NCBI GenBank assembly: GCA_016715885.1
Contig: JADJXL010000026.1
Span: forward strand, 124,001 to 188,000
Source of the DNA: Polyangiaceae bacterium
GTDB taxonomy: Bacteria; Myxococcota_A; Polyangia; Polyangiales; Polyangiaceae
DNA length: 64,000 nt
Direction of reading: 5' to 3'
A program made the position numbers and the translations under genes. Shown in pieces: positions 44,824-53,838 of the stretch. Below the pieces are notes generated by a model, which had not been told where the DNA came from, did no database searches, and was given only the letters and a program-made list of their open reading frames with translations. Position 1 is the first letter of the stretch, and every line of letters begins with the position of its first letter.

Positions 44824-45020
44824 CAAGTGCATAGGAAAATCAACCCGCATTACGAGGCCACCGGCACGCAGCGGACCTATGCCATCGTCAGCGCGTCCCC
44901 GCGCTTTCCCGAGCTGCGGCGGCTTTTGCCGCGGCGGCCGCCGGCGGCGCGCGACTGCGAGGCGTGCGGCGGCGCTGGAACGGAGCGCGACTACGCCTTC
45001 GCGTACAAGCCGTGCGGAGG
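44824..45020 (+). pseudogene. Fragment of an unidentified CxxCG-containing protein
   Basis: An open stretch reads KINPHYEATGTQRTYAIVSASPRFPELRRLL...RDCEACGGAG...CGGLG and looks like the interior of a zinc-ribbon-like protein. It has no start codon context and no continuation. It lies in the graveyard between the lipoprotein operon and the 45320 gene. Confidence 0.4.
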
Positions 45021-45145
45021 GCTCGGTGGACCGACTTCTCTCCTCTTGTGGATGCGCTCGCCGAGGAGCGGAGCAGAAGTCAACGAAGATGAGCCGACAA
45101 CCTATCGTCGTCATGCTGAACGCGGCGCCGCGTTCACCCGCTTCC

Positions 45146-45264
45146 CATCGGCGCGTGCTGCGTGAGTTGATCCCGCGAAGTGGGCATCCCGCTCGTAATC
45201 GATTCGCCCCGCTGGTACCGGAGGCACCTCGACGATGGCCCGCTCGCACCGCACCGTCCCAGTA
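45146..45264 (-). pseudogene. Fragment derived from the amine oxidase gene
   Basis: About 120 bases match 21318-21440, inside the amine oxidase gene. The deduced GTVRCERAIVEVPPVPAGRIDYE corresponds to GTVRCERAIVAVPPVLAGRIDYE of that protein. Several indels have broken the frame. The parent, or a close relative of it, must have contributed DNA to this accessory region. Confidence 0.8.
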
Positions 45265-45278
45265 CCAGGCACTCTTGG

Positions 45279-45828
45279 CAACGATTGCGCAACATGGAGA
45301 GCAGCCAAGGCAGGACGATTCATTCCGACGGCGATTTCTTCTTCCTCGCTCCAACATCGAAAAAGAACGCACGCACGTATGTTTTGTCGCGCGGGAATCG
45401 TTCGAGCAGTCGTTTTTCCAAAGCATAGAGTGCATCAGCGGCTTGCTCGATGGCATTCGCCAAGTCCGTGTCGAGGCTCGCTTCCACACGCGTTGCAGCT
45501 TCGCGGTCGCTGAAGTTTTTTGCTTGGCGATCGGCCCGTCCGGTCAAATCCCCAACGAGCTCGCTTTTCCCGTTGAAATCGGCGTCCTTCACCAAGCGAT
45601 TGACGCAATCCAACACGAGCCCCGGTTCGAGGTGTCGTTCGGCGTCGACAATTTCAGAAATGTCTTCACCGAAAATGCGATCGGCCGTGGCGACATTGGT
45701 TTCCAATGTCACGCGCTTCTTGCCCCGTCGGACTCCCCGGTCCAGAACCGCATCACCCACGACGACTCGCGCCTGGTGCTTTTGCTGTTCGCGGAGGTCA
45801 TGGAGGAATGTGGCGCGGTGCGCGGCTT
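45279..45828 (-). repeat. 548-bp direct repeat, right copy (matches 41766-42315)
   Basis: This part of the intact gene at 45320-46045, plus about 40 downstream bases, is duplicated at 41766-42315. The two copies bracket the IS91 remnant, the helical-repeat/lipoprotein operon and the gene fragments. Confidence 0.88.
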
Positions 45829-46045
45829 CGACTTTCTCGAAGTGCCCATCGATGATGGTTCTCTCGGCCTGGAAAAAGGCACGATCGGCATCGGAGCGGT
45901 CGACATCGAGCGCATGTGCCGCATCGAGCGCGTTGCTGGTGAGAGCGAGCGCGCGGAGCATGGTAGAGGCGGTGCTGTCTTTCTTGGCAAGCATGAGTGC
46001 CACGTTACTCGCCACGCGTTGTGATGACAAGCGCATTGTGGACAT
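45320..46045 (-). CDS. Conserved hypothetical helical protein (parent of 41810 remnant)
   Basis: This 241-residue, mostly helical, Ala/Arg/Asp-rich protein with a basic end (FFDVGARKKKSPSE) is unrecognised. No membrane segment or catalytic signature is seen. The middle part (ETNVATADRIFGEDISEIVDAERHLEPG) and the C-terminal helices are conserved between the two copies with few differences, some of them synonymous. The intact copy is this one; the one at 41810 lacks the N-terminus. Confidence 0.6.
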   Translation of the reverse strand: MSTMRLSSQRVASNVALMLAKKDSTASTMLRALALTSNALDAAHALDVDRSDADRAFFQAERTIIDGHFEKVEAAHRATFLHDLREQQKHQARVVVGDAVLDRGVRRGKKRVTLETNVATADRIFGEDISEIVDAERHLEPGLVLDCVNRLVKDADFNGKSELVGDLTGRADRQAKNFSDREAATRVEASLDTDLANAIEQAADALYALEKRLLERFPRDKTYVRAFFFDVGARKKKSPSE

Positions 46046-46130
46046 GTCTACCAGTTTGCACGGACATGCGGGTGACGCGTGCTTTGTCGGCTCGGCGCAC
46101 GCTGGGGTGGCGGGATCCCGTTGGGCCTTT

Positions 46131-46310
46131 CGCGTTCATGCGCGCGGCGATGCGCCGAACCCATACGAGGTCGCCGCGGGATGCATCGCCGAAGGTGCGG
46201 GGACCCATTGGGCTTGGCGCGTTCATGCGCGCGGCGATGCGCCGAACCCATACGAGGTCGCCGCGGGATGCATCGCCGAAGGTGCGGGTGCCCATTGAGG
46301 TTGGCGCCTC
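46131..46310. repeat. 87-bp tandem repeat (about two units)
   Basis: A unit running from CGCGTTCATGCGCGCGGCGA through GGATGCATCGCCGAAGGTGC recurs exactly 87 bases later (46131 and 46218) and decays into a third partial unit. It is open on both strands because 87 is a multiple of three, but the translated unit (RTFGDASRGDLVWVRRIAA) has no protein-like character. It lies just upstream of the 45320-46045 gene and may be structural or regulatory. Confidence 0.75.
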
Positions 46311-46663
46311 CGCGCCTGCGGGACGAGCAGATGCCCATTGGGATTGGCATTGCGGAGCGTGCGACGTGGGCTGGCCCGGCGAAGGAGTGTGGAGTTCGTC
46401 ATTCGAGGCTGGCTATGCTGGGGCGCTCGCGCTCCCAGATCGGCTTGACTTGGGACTCGACCGCGGCCGGCTCACGGGTTGAAACATGCCGGAACCATCG
46501 CAAATACGCTCCACACAATCGCCGGATTGGACTACCTGACGGTCGCGGTTGTGCGAGACAGCGTGATGAAGTCGCTCGCCAAAGGCTCACGACCAATAGA
46601 TTGCGATTTCAAATCGCGCAGCACGCTGAATTCGTTGGGATCTGCCCATTGCGAAACCAAAAA
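46311..46663. other. Gap with a relic of a lipoprotein-type gene end
   Basis: No complete gene is seen. Positions 46550-46578 are identical to 30255-30283 and encode VRDSVMKSL. The motif GGCTCACGACCAATAGA at 46584-46600 recurs at 49519-49535. These point to eroded copies of a shared gene end. Confidence 0.45.
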
Positions 46664-47701
46664 TCAATCGAACGACAACACGCCCAGGGCGGCAGTTCCC
46701 AGAGCAAACGAGGCCAATGCGTGGCCGTTCGCCCGTTGCCATAAAGGCAGGAGCGTAGACGCGTCCACGCGGAGCGAGAGTGGGCCTGCAATGATGAATT
46801 CCGTGCCGAGGCGCAATGATGCGGCAAGCCCAAGATGGATATCGTCATGGCTCGAATCAAAAAAAGTCGTCGCAATACCGCTGCAAATACGAAGAATGGA
46901 AGGCGAATAGCAGAGCGAGCCAAAGAGCGGAACCGCATACGCGGAAGGACCATTGGCAAACGTTTGCGGCACCCAGGCACCTTCGAGCTCGAACTGAAAT
47001 TGCGGGACGCGGGGCGACAGGACGAAGCCGAGCGAGACCAGCGGCCCCACGTCCCATTCGGAGGCAAAACTTCTTCCAATAAAAACGCCCGCTCCGATGA
47101 ATGCATGCCGTGCAGATGATGGTGGTGGAGGTATTGGGGGGACGGACGCGGCAATCGGTGGAGGTGGAGGAACCGGCGCGGGATAACTCGGGCATTCGAC
47201 GGGATCGGGACACGCGGGACGTTCGGGGCACGAGATGGGCTCGGGGCACGAGATGGGCTCGGGGGGCGGAGGTTTTTGGAAGGCGCCCATGAGTAGCGCC
47301 GCAACCTGTGCCGTTTCGTAAAGCACTCTGTGACACTCGTCGTTGCGGGCAAACGGCGTGTGCTCCTCGCCCAATGTCGTTCCGTCCGCGTCCAGGAGCG
47401 TCACGTCGACGAGCTTGCCCCCCGTCGGAGATCGACGGATGCGCACCACCAGCCGACGATCCGCATTGGGCGTAACCGTGCCAGCCGTCACCCAGTTCGT
47501 GAGGAGCCGCGTAAACGTGGAAACGTCGTTGCAGCTCTTGGGCGCTTGGCTCGCGTCGAAGTCGACCCGGGTAGGAACCATGGGTGGGGGATCGTGCGCG
47601 AGCGCGGTTCTGGAGAGGAAAACCCCGCACACGACGGTCGTCACAAAAAAGATCCGAAGGGCGGACGATTTTTTCGTAATTTTGTTACGCTCGTACCCCA
47701 C
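46664..47701 (-). CDS. Exported proline-rich protein with predicted outer-membrane-like C-terminus
   Basis: This protein of about 345 residues begins at GTG 47701 with a signal peptide (SSALRIFFVTTVVCGVFLSRTALA, cut near AHDPPP). An N-terminal domain (DASQAPKSCNDVSTFTRLLTNWV...RRLVVRIRRSPTGGKLVDVTLL) is followed by a Pro/Cys repeat region with CPEPISCPE-type repeats. A C-terminal beta-rich domain ending VLSFD follows; its glycine and aromatic alternation suits a barrel. The divergent sigma factor gene starts 7 bases away, so the two share a promoter region and are likely co-regulated. The family is common in myxobacteria, but the function is unknown. The start is uncertain because an ATG-initiated frame would overlap the sigma gene. 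Confidence 0.65.
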   Translation of the reverse strand: MGYERNKITKKSSALRIFFVTTVVCGVFLSRTALAHDPPPMVPTRVDFDASQAPKSCNDVSTFTRLLTNWVTAGTVTPNADRRLVVRIRRSPTGGKLVDVTLLDADGTTLGEEHTPFARNDECHRVLYETAQVAALLMGAFQKPPPPEPISCPEPISCPERPACPDPVECPSYPAPVPPPPPIAASVPPIPPPPSSARHAFIGAGVFIGRSFASEWDVGPLVSLGFVLSPRVPQFQFELEGAWVPQTFANGPSAYAVPLFGSLCYSPSILRICSGIATTFFDSSHDDIHLGLAASLRLGTEFIIAGPLSLRVDASTLLPLWQRANGHALASFALGTAALGVLSFD

Positions 47702-47707
47702 CTCGTC

Positions 47708-48955
<1,248 letters not shown>

Positions 48956-49114
48956 CTATGAGGCTATGTGCCAGGTCGTAGAAGCGCGCGGCGAGCGGTG
49001 CCCCACGAGGGAAGAGTGGTACATGAGCATGGGGAGATGCCCAGACGGAACCCGGGATTGTCAGCGTTGAAGACCGTACATCCGTCGAGGTTGCGCCTGC
49101 CTTGACTCAGATAG

Positions 49115-49303
49115 CCTGAGCCTATCCTTCATTACGTCGGAATCGGCGCGTCCCGCTACTTTGCGCTCTTCTTGCGCGTGTTCGACAAGAACTCTGAGGC
49201 TCATCCGGGGTACCGCGAGCTCGAGCGTGACGACCTTTTGGATGTCGTCGACGAAGCGGGCGGCAACACGCACATGGTCCATGCGTTCGATTTCTATTCC
49301 TGA
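49115..49303 (+). pseudogene. Remnant of the cassette nuclease-like family
   Basis: The frame reads LHYVGIGASRYFALFLRVFD...AHPGYRELERDDLLDVVDEAGGNTHMV, which matches residues about 105-150 of the 684-residue protein (HPTYRVPKDGNLAEVVDEAGGNTHIV), including the identical block VVDEAGGNTH. A stop precedes it and it ends at 49303. It is a third, eroded member of the family. Confidence 0.7.
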
Positions 49304-49305
49304 AC

Positions 49306-49494
49306 GTGCGGGCATGGCTAGCCGAGCTGGATGTATCGATGCAAATGCCGAACGTCGAGCTCTTGTTCGTAGGAAGCGGCCATGGAAAACTGCTCATTGC
49401 TGACGCAGGTCATGATGCTGACAACATTACGGTAGCGTTCGACAAAGATGGTCAAATTCGCCAAACGTATGGAAATCTGAACTGCAACGCCTGA
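49306..49494 (+). pseudogene. Short orphan frame, probably a gene tail
   Basis: This 62-codon frame (VRAWLAELDVSMQMPNVELLFVGSG, then GKLLIADAGHDADNITVAFDKDG) looks protein-like but lacks a convincing start. It follows the cassette-family remnant by two bases in the next frame back, so a one-base deletion could join them. It is not assigned. Confidence 0.35.
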
Positions 49495-49544
49495 AACAGA
49501 CAAAGAACACCCACCAGGGGCTCACGACCAATAGACGATAAAAG

Positions 49545-49584
49545 CCGCGAGCGCAGGGCCATTTCAAGCGCCCTGCGCCCGCGG
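49545..49584 (-). terminator. Rho-independent terminator of the 80-aa gene
   Basis: A 15-base stem with one mismatch pairs CCGCGAGCGCAGGGC with GCCCTGCGCCCGCGG around a 10-base loop. On the minus strand it is followed by CTTTTATC, giving a short U-run. It lies 15 bases past the stop of the gene at 49600-49842. Confidence 0.75.
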
Positions 49585-49599
49585 GAAAACCGACCCCGA

Positions 49600-49842
49600 T
49601 CAGAACCTACGTCCGGGTCTTTCCACTGCATACGGATCACGCGGTTTGGTCGCCGACGTGTTCGTTTGCGGAGCATGCTCGAAGCTCGTACCCTGCGAAT
49701 CAGGGGCCGAACCGTTTGTCTCGAGCAACCATGACGCGATAAAAATCGCAATGCACACCGTCCAGACGAGCACTGAAATGACAGTACATACCAGCGGCAT
49801 GCGGGTTCGAGCGCCATCGACGTGCAACATCGTTTGCGTCAC
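49600..49842 (-). CDS. Small single-helix membrane protein
   Basis: This 80-residue protein starts at GTG 49842, six bases after a strong GAGGAGG Shine-Dalgarno sequence. It has one membrane helix (MPLVCTVISVLVWTVCIAIFIASWLL) and a polar C-terminal tail rich in Ser, Thr and Pro. A clear terminator follows, which supports a real, independently transcribed gene. The function is unknown. Confidence 0.65.
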   Translation of the reverse strand: MTQTMLHVDGARTRMPLVCTVISVLVWTVCIAIFIASWLLETNGSAPDSQGTSFEHAPQTNTSATKPRDPYAVERPGRRF

Positions 49843-50470
49843 AAATGCCTCCTCATGCTGCGGACGGATCAACCTGCGCGCATGAATGCGCACTACCTGT
49901 CACCAGGAACTTTTGATCGGTCCGTTGGGTTACGCGCTCTCGGGACGACGTTTCTTTCTTCGTCCAGCGAGAAGCGGCTCATTTTATCAGAAATGGCGAA
50001 AAAAGCCACGGAAGTGGCTCGTGAGCGGGACACGAAATGTCCGACCGAAACGAGGATGTTTCGCAGAATGGATGACTACGGACGGCTCTCCGCCGTATTC
50101 GAGCGCATGACGCGCGCCTATTCGTTCGGGGTCCCGTTTTTATTTCAAAAAATTTATTGCGTGGTCGCGACGGTCATGGAGAGCGCTTGGCTAGCGCGCA
50201 AGGCCCCACGGACGCCCGTGCGCCTGCTGCAAGCATGACGGAATGCTTCCAGCCCTTGCTCGCGCGATTCTCGATTGTGCTGTCCTTACCACATTATCAC
50301 AGCGAGCGGTAAAACGTGGGCGCAATACATTGCGTTTCGGACGAGCAGGACCAACCGTATTTCACGGCACGATTCAGGAAAATATCGTCCGTCGTTGTTT
50401 TACTTCGCCTGCCAAATCGAGTATTCTCGGCTGGGAACGCTACGCAACGTCACCATTTGCCAACACCCAC
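49843..50470. other. Intergenic region upstream of the KaiC-like gene
   Basis: No gene is supported over 628 bases. An AT-rich patch around 50140-50160 (GTTTTTATTTCAAAAAATTT) is notable in this GC-rich setting and may be promoter-related. An open frame at 49822-50238 has shadow-like composition. Confidence 0.4.
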
Positions 50471-51973
50471 ATGCACACCAACCTCTGCTCTACCGGAATC
50501 TCAGGACTCGACGACATTCTGCGCGGAGGTTTGCCGCGGAACCGCTTCTATTTGGTGGAAGGCCATCCCGGCGCGGGCAAGACGACGCTTGCGCTGCAAT
50601 ACCTGCTCGAAGGAGCCAAGAGCGGCGAGCGCGGGTTGTACATCACCCTGTCCGAAACGCAGGAAGAGCTGGTCGAGGTTGCCACGTCGCACGGCTGGGA
50701 CTTGGATACGATTGCGACATTCGAGTTGTCGGCGGCGGAGCAGCAGCAAGCCAATCCGCTACCGAACACGGTCTTCTATGCGTCGGAGGTCGAGCTGGCG
50801 CACACGATGCAGGTGATTCTGCAGGAGGTCGAGAAGATCAAGCCGAGCCGTATCGTCTTCGATTCTTTGTCGGAGTTGCGGCTGCTGGCGCAGGACCCGC
50901 TGCGCTACCGCCGGCAGATGCTGGCGCTCAAGCACTATTTCGCCGGACGCAAGTGCACGGTCTTCTTGCTCGATGACAAGACCGCCAACATCGATCATCA
51001 CGTGCAAAGCATCGCGCACGGCGTCATTTCGCTCGATCAGGTATCTCCTGATTATGGTATCACGCGGCGCAGGCTGGAGATTACCAAGCTGCGCGGGGTG
51101 AATTTCCGCGCGGGTAAACACGACTACACGATACAAACCGGGGGGCTGGAAGTTTTCCCGCGTTTGATTGCGGCCGAGCATGCGAACGACTTCGATCGCT
51201 CGGCGGTGTCCAGCGGCGTTCCGGCGCTGGATACGCTCTTGGGAGGCGGTCTGGACCGCGGGACGAGCACGATCATCATGGGACCGTCCGGCACGGGGAA
51301 GTCGAACATTGCGGCCCGTTTTGCGGTCGCTGCCGCCGAGCGCGGTGAAAATGTCGCGAGTTTCATTTTCGACGAAACCATCGAAACGTATGTGGGCCGA
51401 GCCGCCGGATTGGGCATGAACATGCGCACACCCAATATTTCGATGAGACAGGTCGATCCGGCAGAATTGTCGCCGGGTGAGTTCGTCGCGATGCTCCGAC
51501 AGAAGGTGGAACAGGCGAATACGAAATTGCTGATCATCGACAGCCTCAATGGTTACCTGAATGCGATGACCGAAGAGCGGATGCTGATGCTGCAATTGCA
51601 TGAATTGCTGACGTATTTGAACAAGCAAGGCGTGGTGACGATATTGACGCTCGCGCAGATCGGAATGCTGGGAATCGCGACGCGTTCGCCGGTCGACCTG
51701 ACCTATCTCGGCGATGCGGTCCTGCTGCTCCGCTTTTTCGAACACGGCGGAGCGCTCAAGAAAGCGCTATCCGTCGTGAAAAAGCGCACGGGCGCACATG
51801 AGGAGACCATTCGCGAGCTGAGTTTTTCAGGCAGCAAAATTTCGGTGGGCGAGCCATTGCGGGCTTTCAAGGGCATTCTGACCGGCACGCCGGCATTCAT
51901 GGGAAATGCAGGACCGAACCGCCTTGATGGGCACGAAGGGGAAGGTGATGGGTCGACTACTCAGCCCGGATGA
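50471..51973 (+). CDS. KaiC-like double-domain ATPase
   Basis: This 500-residue RecA-superfamily protein has two KaiC domains, CI with Walker A GHPGAGKTT (31-39) and CII with GPSGTGKS (271-278). Each is followed by the catalytic glutamates (SETQEEL and FDETIETY). ATG 50471 begins the standard N-terminus (STGISGLDDILRGG). The C-terminal tail lacks the autophosphorylation Ser-Thr pair of cyanobacterial KaiC as far as I can judge. The next gene, a hybrid histidine kinase, starts inside this one, so the pair is an operon with translational coupling. The ATPase probably acts as a signalling timer or energy sensor feeding that kinase. No kaiB is adjacent. Confidence 0.9.
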   Translation: MHTNLCSTGISGLDDILRGGLPRNRFYLVEGHPGAGKTTLALQYLLEGAKSGERGLYITLSETQEELVEVATSHGWDLDTIATFELSAAEQQQANPLPNTVFYASEVELAHTMQVILQEVEKIKPSRIVFDSLSELRLLAQDPLRYRRQMLALKHYFAGRKCTVFLLDDKTANIDHHVQSIAHGVISLDQVSPDYGITRRRLEITKLRGVNFRAGKHDYTIQTGGLEVFPRLIAAEHANDFDRSAVSSGVPALDTLLGGGLDRGTSTIIMGPSGTGKSNIAARFAVAAAERGENVASFIFDETIETYVGRAAGLGMNMRTPNISMRQVDPAELSPGEFVAMLRQKVEQANTKLLIIDSLNGYLNAMTEERMLMLQLHELLTYLNKQGVVTILTLAQIGMLGIATRSPVDLTYLGDAVLLLRFFEHGGALKKALSVVKKRTGAHEETIRELSFSGSKISVGEPLRAFKGILTGTPAFMGNAGPNRLDGHEGEGDGSTTQPG

Positions 51974-53564
51974 ATACGCTCGGCTGGATGAACGCGCTCG
52001 GCTGGATGAACGCGCTCTGGTGGTGGCCCCGTTCGGCTATGACGCAGACGTGATTTGCAAGGTGCTCGCCGGTGAAAACATAACAGCGCAAAAATGCAAC
52101 ACGCTGCCGCAAGCTTGCCACGAGGCACGCCGAGGCGCGGCCGTGCTGATCGTCGTCGAAGAAGCACTCGCCTCGGACTCGCGCACATTATCCGAATTGT
52201 TGACCCATCAGCCCGCGTGGTCGGATCTCCCGGTGGTGGTGCTGCTGTCAACGACCCATAAGATGAAGGGGAAGCCGAGCGAGAGAATCAATAACGACGG
52301 CAATATCACGCTGCTCGAACGGCCCCTTCACATCCATACGTTCACGAGCGCGATCCGAGCGGCGCTGCGCGCCCGCGAGCGACAATATCAGGTACGCGAG
52401 CTCTTGGAGCAGCGCGAGTCGGACCTGCGCCAGCGAGAACGGGACGTGCGGGCGCGGGACGAGTTTCTGGCCATGCTCGCGCACGAGCTGCGCAATCCGC
52501 TGGCGCCCATCCGCAATGCATTGCACATCATGAAGTTGGCTTCTCCCGCCGATAAGCGCACGGCACGGCCGCGCGAGATCATCGAGCGGCAGATTGCGCA
52601 CATGGTCCGCATCATCGACGACCTCATCGACGTCTCCCGCGTGGAACGCGGCAAGGTGCAGCTCTGTTTCGAGGCCGTGGAGCTTTCCAACGCCGTATCG
52701 CACGCAGTCGAGAGCTGCCGGGCGAGCATTCAAGCCCGGAACCACCAATTGGAGCTCGCGCTGAACATCGAACCTCTTTGGATCGACGCCGATCCCACGC
52801 GCTTGGAACAGATGATCTCCAATATCCTGAACAATGCATTGAAGTACACGGCCCCGGGCGGTTGCATTCGGGTGGAGATCCGGCGTGAAAGGTCGCAAGG
52901 AATCGTCGCCATACGCGACAATGGTCTTGGCATTGCCAACGACATGCTGGAAAAGGTCTTCGATATATTCGCGCAGGTGCGGACGTCGCTCGACCGCAGC
53001 GAAGGAGGACTCGGGATTGGTCTGAGCCTGGTGAAGAAATTGGCCGAATTGCATGGCGGAACGGTTTCGGCAACGAGCCCCGGCCTTGGGCAAGGCAGCA
53101 CATTTACGCTGGTGCTCCCCTTGCGGCCAGGAGCGCCGACCACAGCGGCCGATGTGCACCACCGACCAACGGGAATCACGTGCCGGATTTTGGTCGTCGA
53201 GGACAACGACGATAACCGCGAATCGCTACAGATGATGCTGTCATTGTTCGGACATTCGGTGGATGTGGCGCCCGATGGGGAAATCGGATTGCGCGAGCTC
53301 CTCGAGAAAGAGCCTGATGTCGCTCTCATCGACGTGGGGCTTCCGGGACTGGATGGCTATTCGCTGGCGCAGAGGGCGCTATCCACCAATCCGGCGCTCA
53401 AGACGAAACTCATCGCGCTCAGCGGTTACGGCCAACCGGAGGACCAGCGGCGGGCATTGCAATCTGGTTTTGTGAATCACATAACCAAACCCGTGGATGC
53501 CGATACCTTGGCGAACATCATTACGGCGTGTACGAATCCCATGTCGCGCGACCAGCCGAGCTGA
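51948..53564 (+). CDS. Hybrid sensor histidine kinase with receiver domain
   Basis: This 538-residue cytoplasmic kinase starts at ATG 51948, 26 bases before the KaiC-like stop, with AAGGGGAAGG as ribosome-binding site. An N-terminal receiver-like domain (about residues 20-110) lacks the phosphoacceptor aspartate (AAVLIVVEEAL). A short coiled coil leads to HisKA with the phosphoacceptor in MLAHELRNPLAPIRNAL, then the ATPase domain (ISNILNNALKYT, DNGLGIAND, GGLGIGLSLVKKL). A C-terminal receiver has the aspartate in LIDVGLPGLDGYS. There is no membrane segment, so the input is cytoplasmic. The tight coupling to the KaiC-like ATPase suggests the two work together. Confidence 0.92.
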   Translation: MGRLLSPDEYARLDERARLDERALVVAPFGYDADVICKVLAGENITAQKCNTLPQACHEARRGAAVLIVVEEALASDSRTLSELLTHQPAWSDLPVVVLLSTTHKMKGKPSERINNDGNITLLERPLHIHTFTSAIRAALRARERQYQVRELLEQRESDLRQRERDVRARDEFLAMLAHELRNPLAPIRNALHIMKLASPADKRTARPREIIERQIAHMVRIIDDLIDVSRVERGKVQLCFEAVELSNAVSHAVESCRASIQARNHQLELALNIEPLWIDADPTRLEQMISNILNNALKYTAPGGCIRVEIRRERSQGIVAIRDNGLGIANDMLEKVFDIFAQVRTSLDRSEGGLGIGLSLVKKLAELHGGTVSATSPGLGQGSTFTLVLPLRPGAPTTAADVHHRPTGITCRILVVEDNDDNRESLQMMLSLFGHSVDVAPDGEIGLRELLEKEPDVALIDVGLPGLDGYSLAQRALSTNPALKTKLIALSGYGQPEDQRRALQSGFVNHITKPVDADTLANIITACTNPMSRDQPS

Positions 53565-53838
53565 TAGCCGTTTGGTGTCGTTGCGTAATTCGCACGAATG
53601 CGGCTGCTGCGTATTTCCAACCAGCGCTCGTTGACGAGATGAAGTTTCCCCTCGCGTCAATCATGTGCATCATCGCTGGTAAATCATTGAACACCCGATG
53701 ATCATGCTACTGTTGAACAAGGGCGCGATGGATTTTCTGCACCCCAATACGGGCGATGCGAGCTGCCCCGCCGGCAAAATTGTATACTGGACATGAGCAT
53801 GGGGCCGGGATACGGTCATTGTCGGTGAGGAGGTAAGC

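Noticed and set aside
49822..50238. A 138-codon frame upstream of the KaiC-like gene
   Set aside because: It overlaps the start region of the well-supported small membrane gene on the other strand and has no protein-like features.
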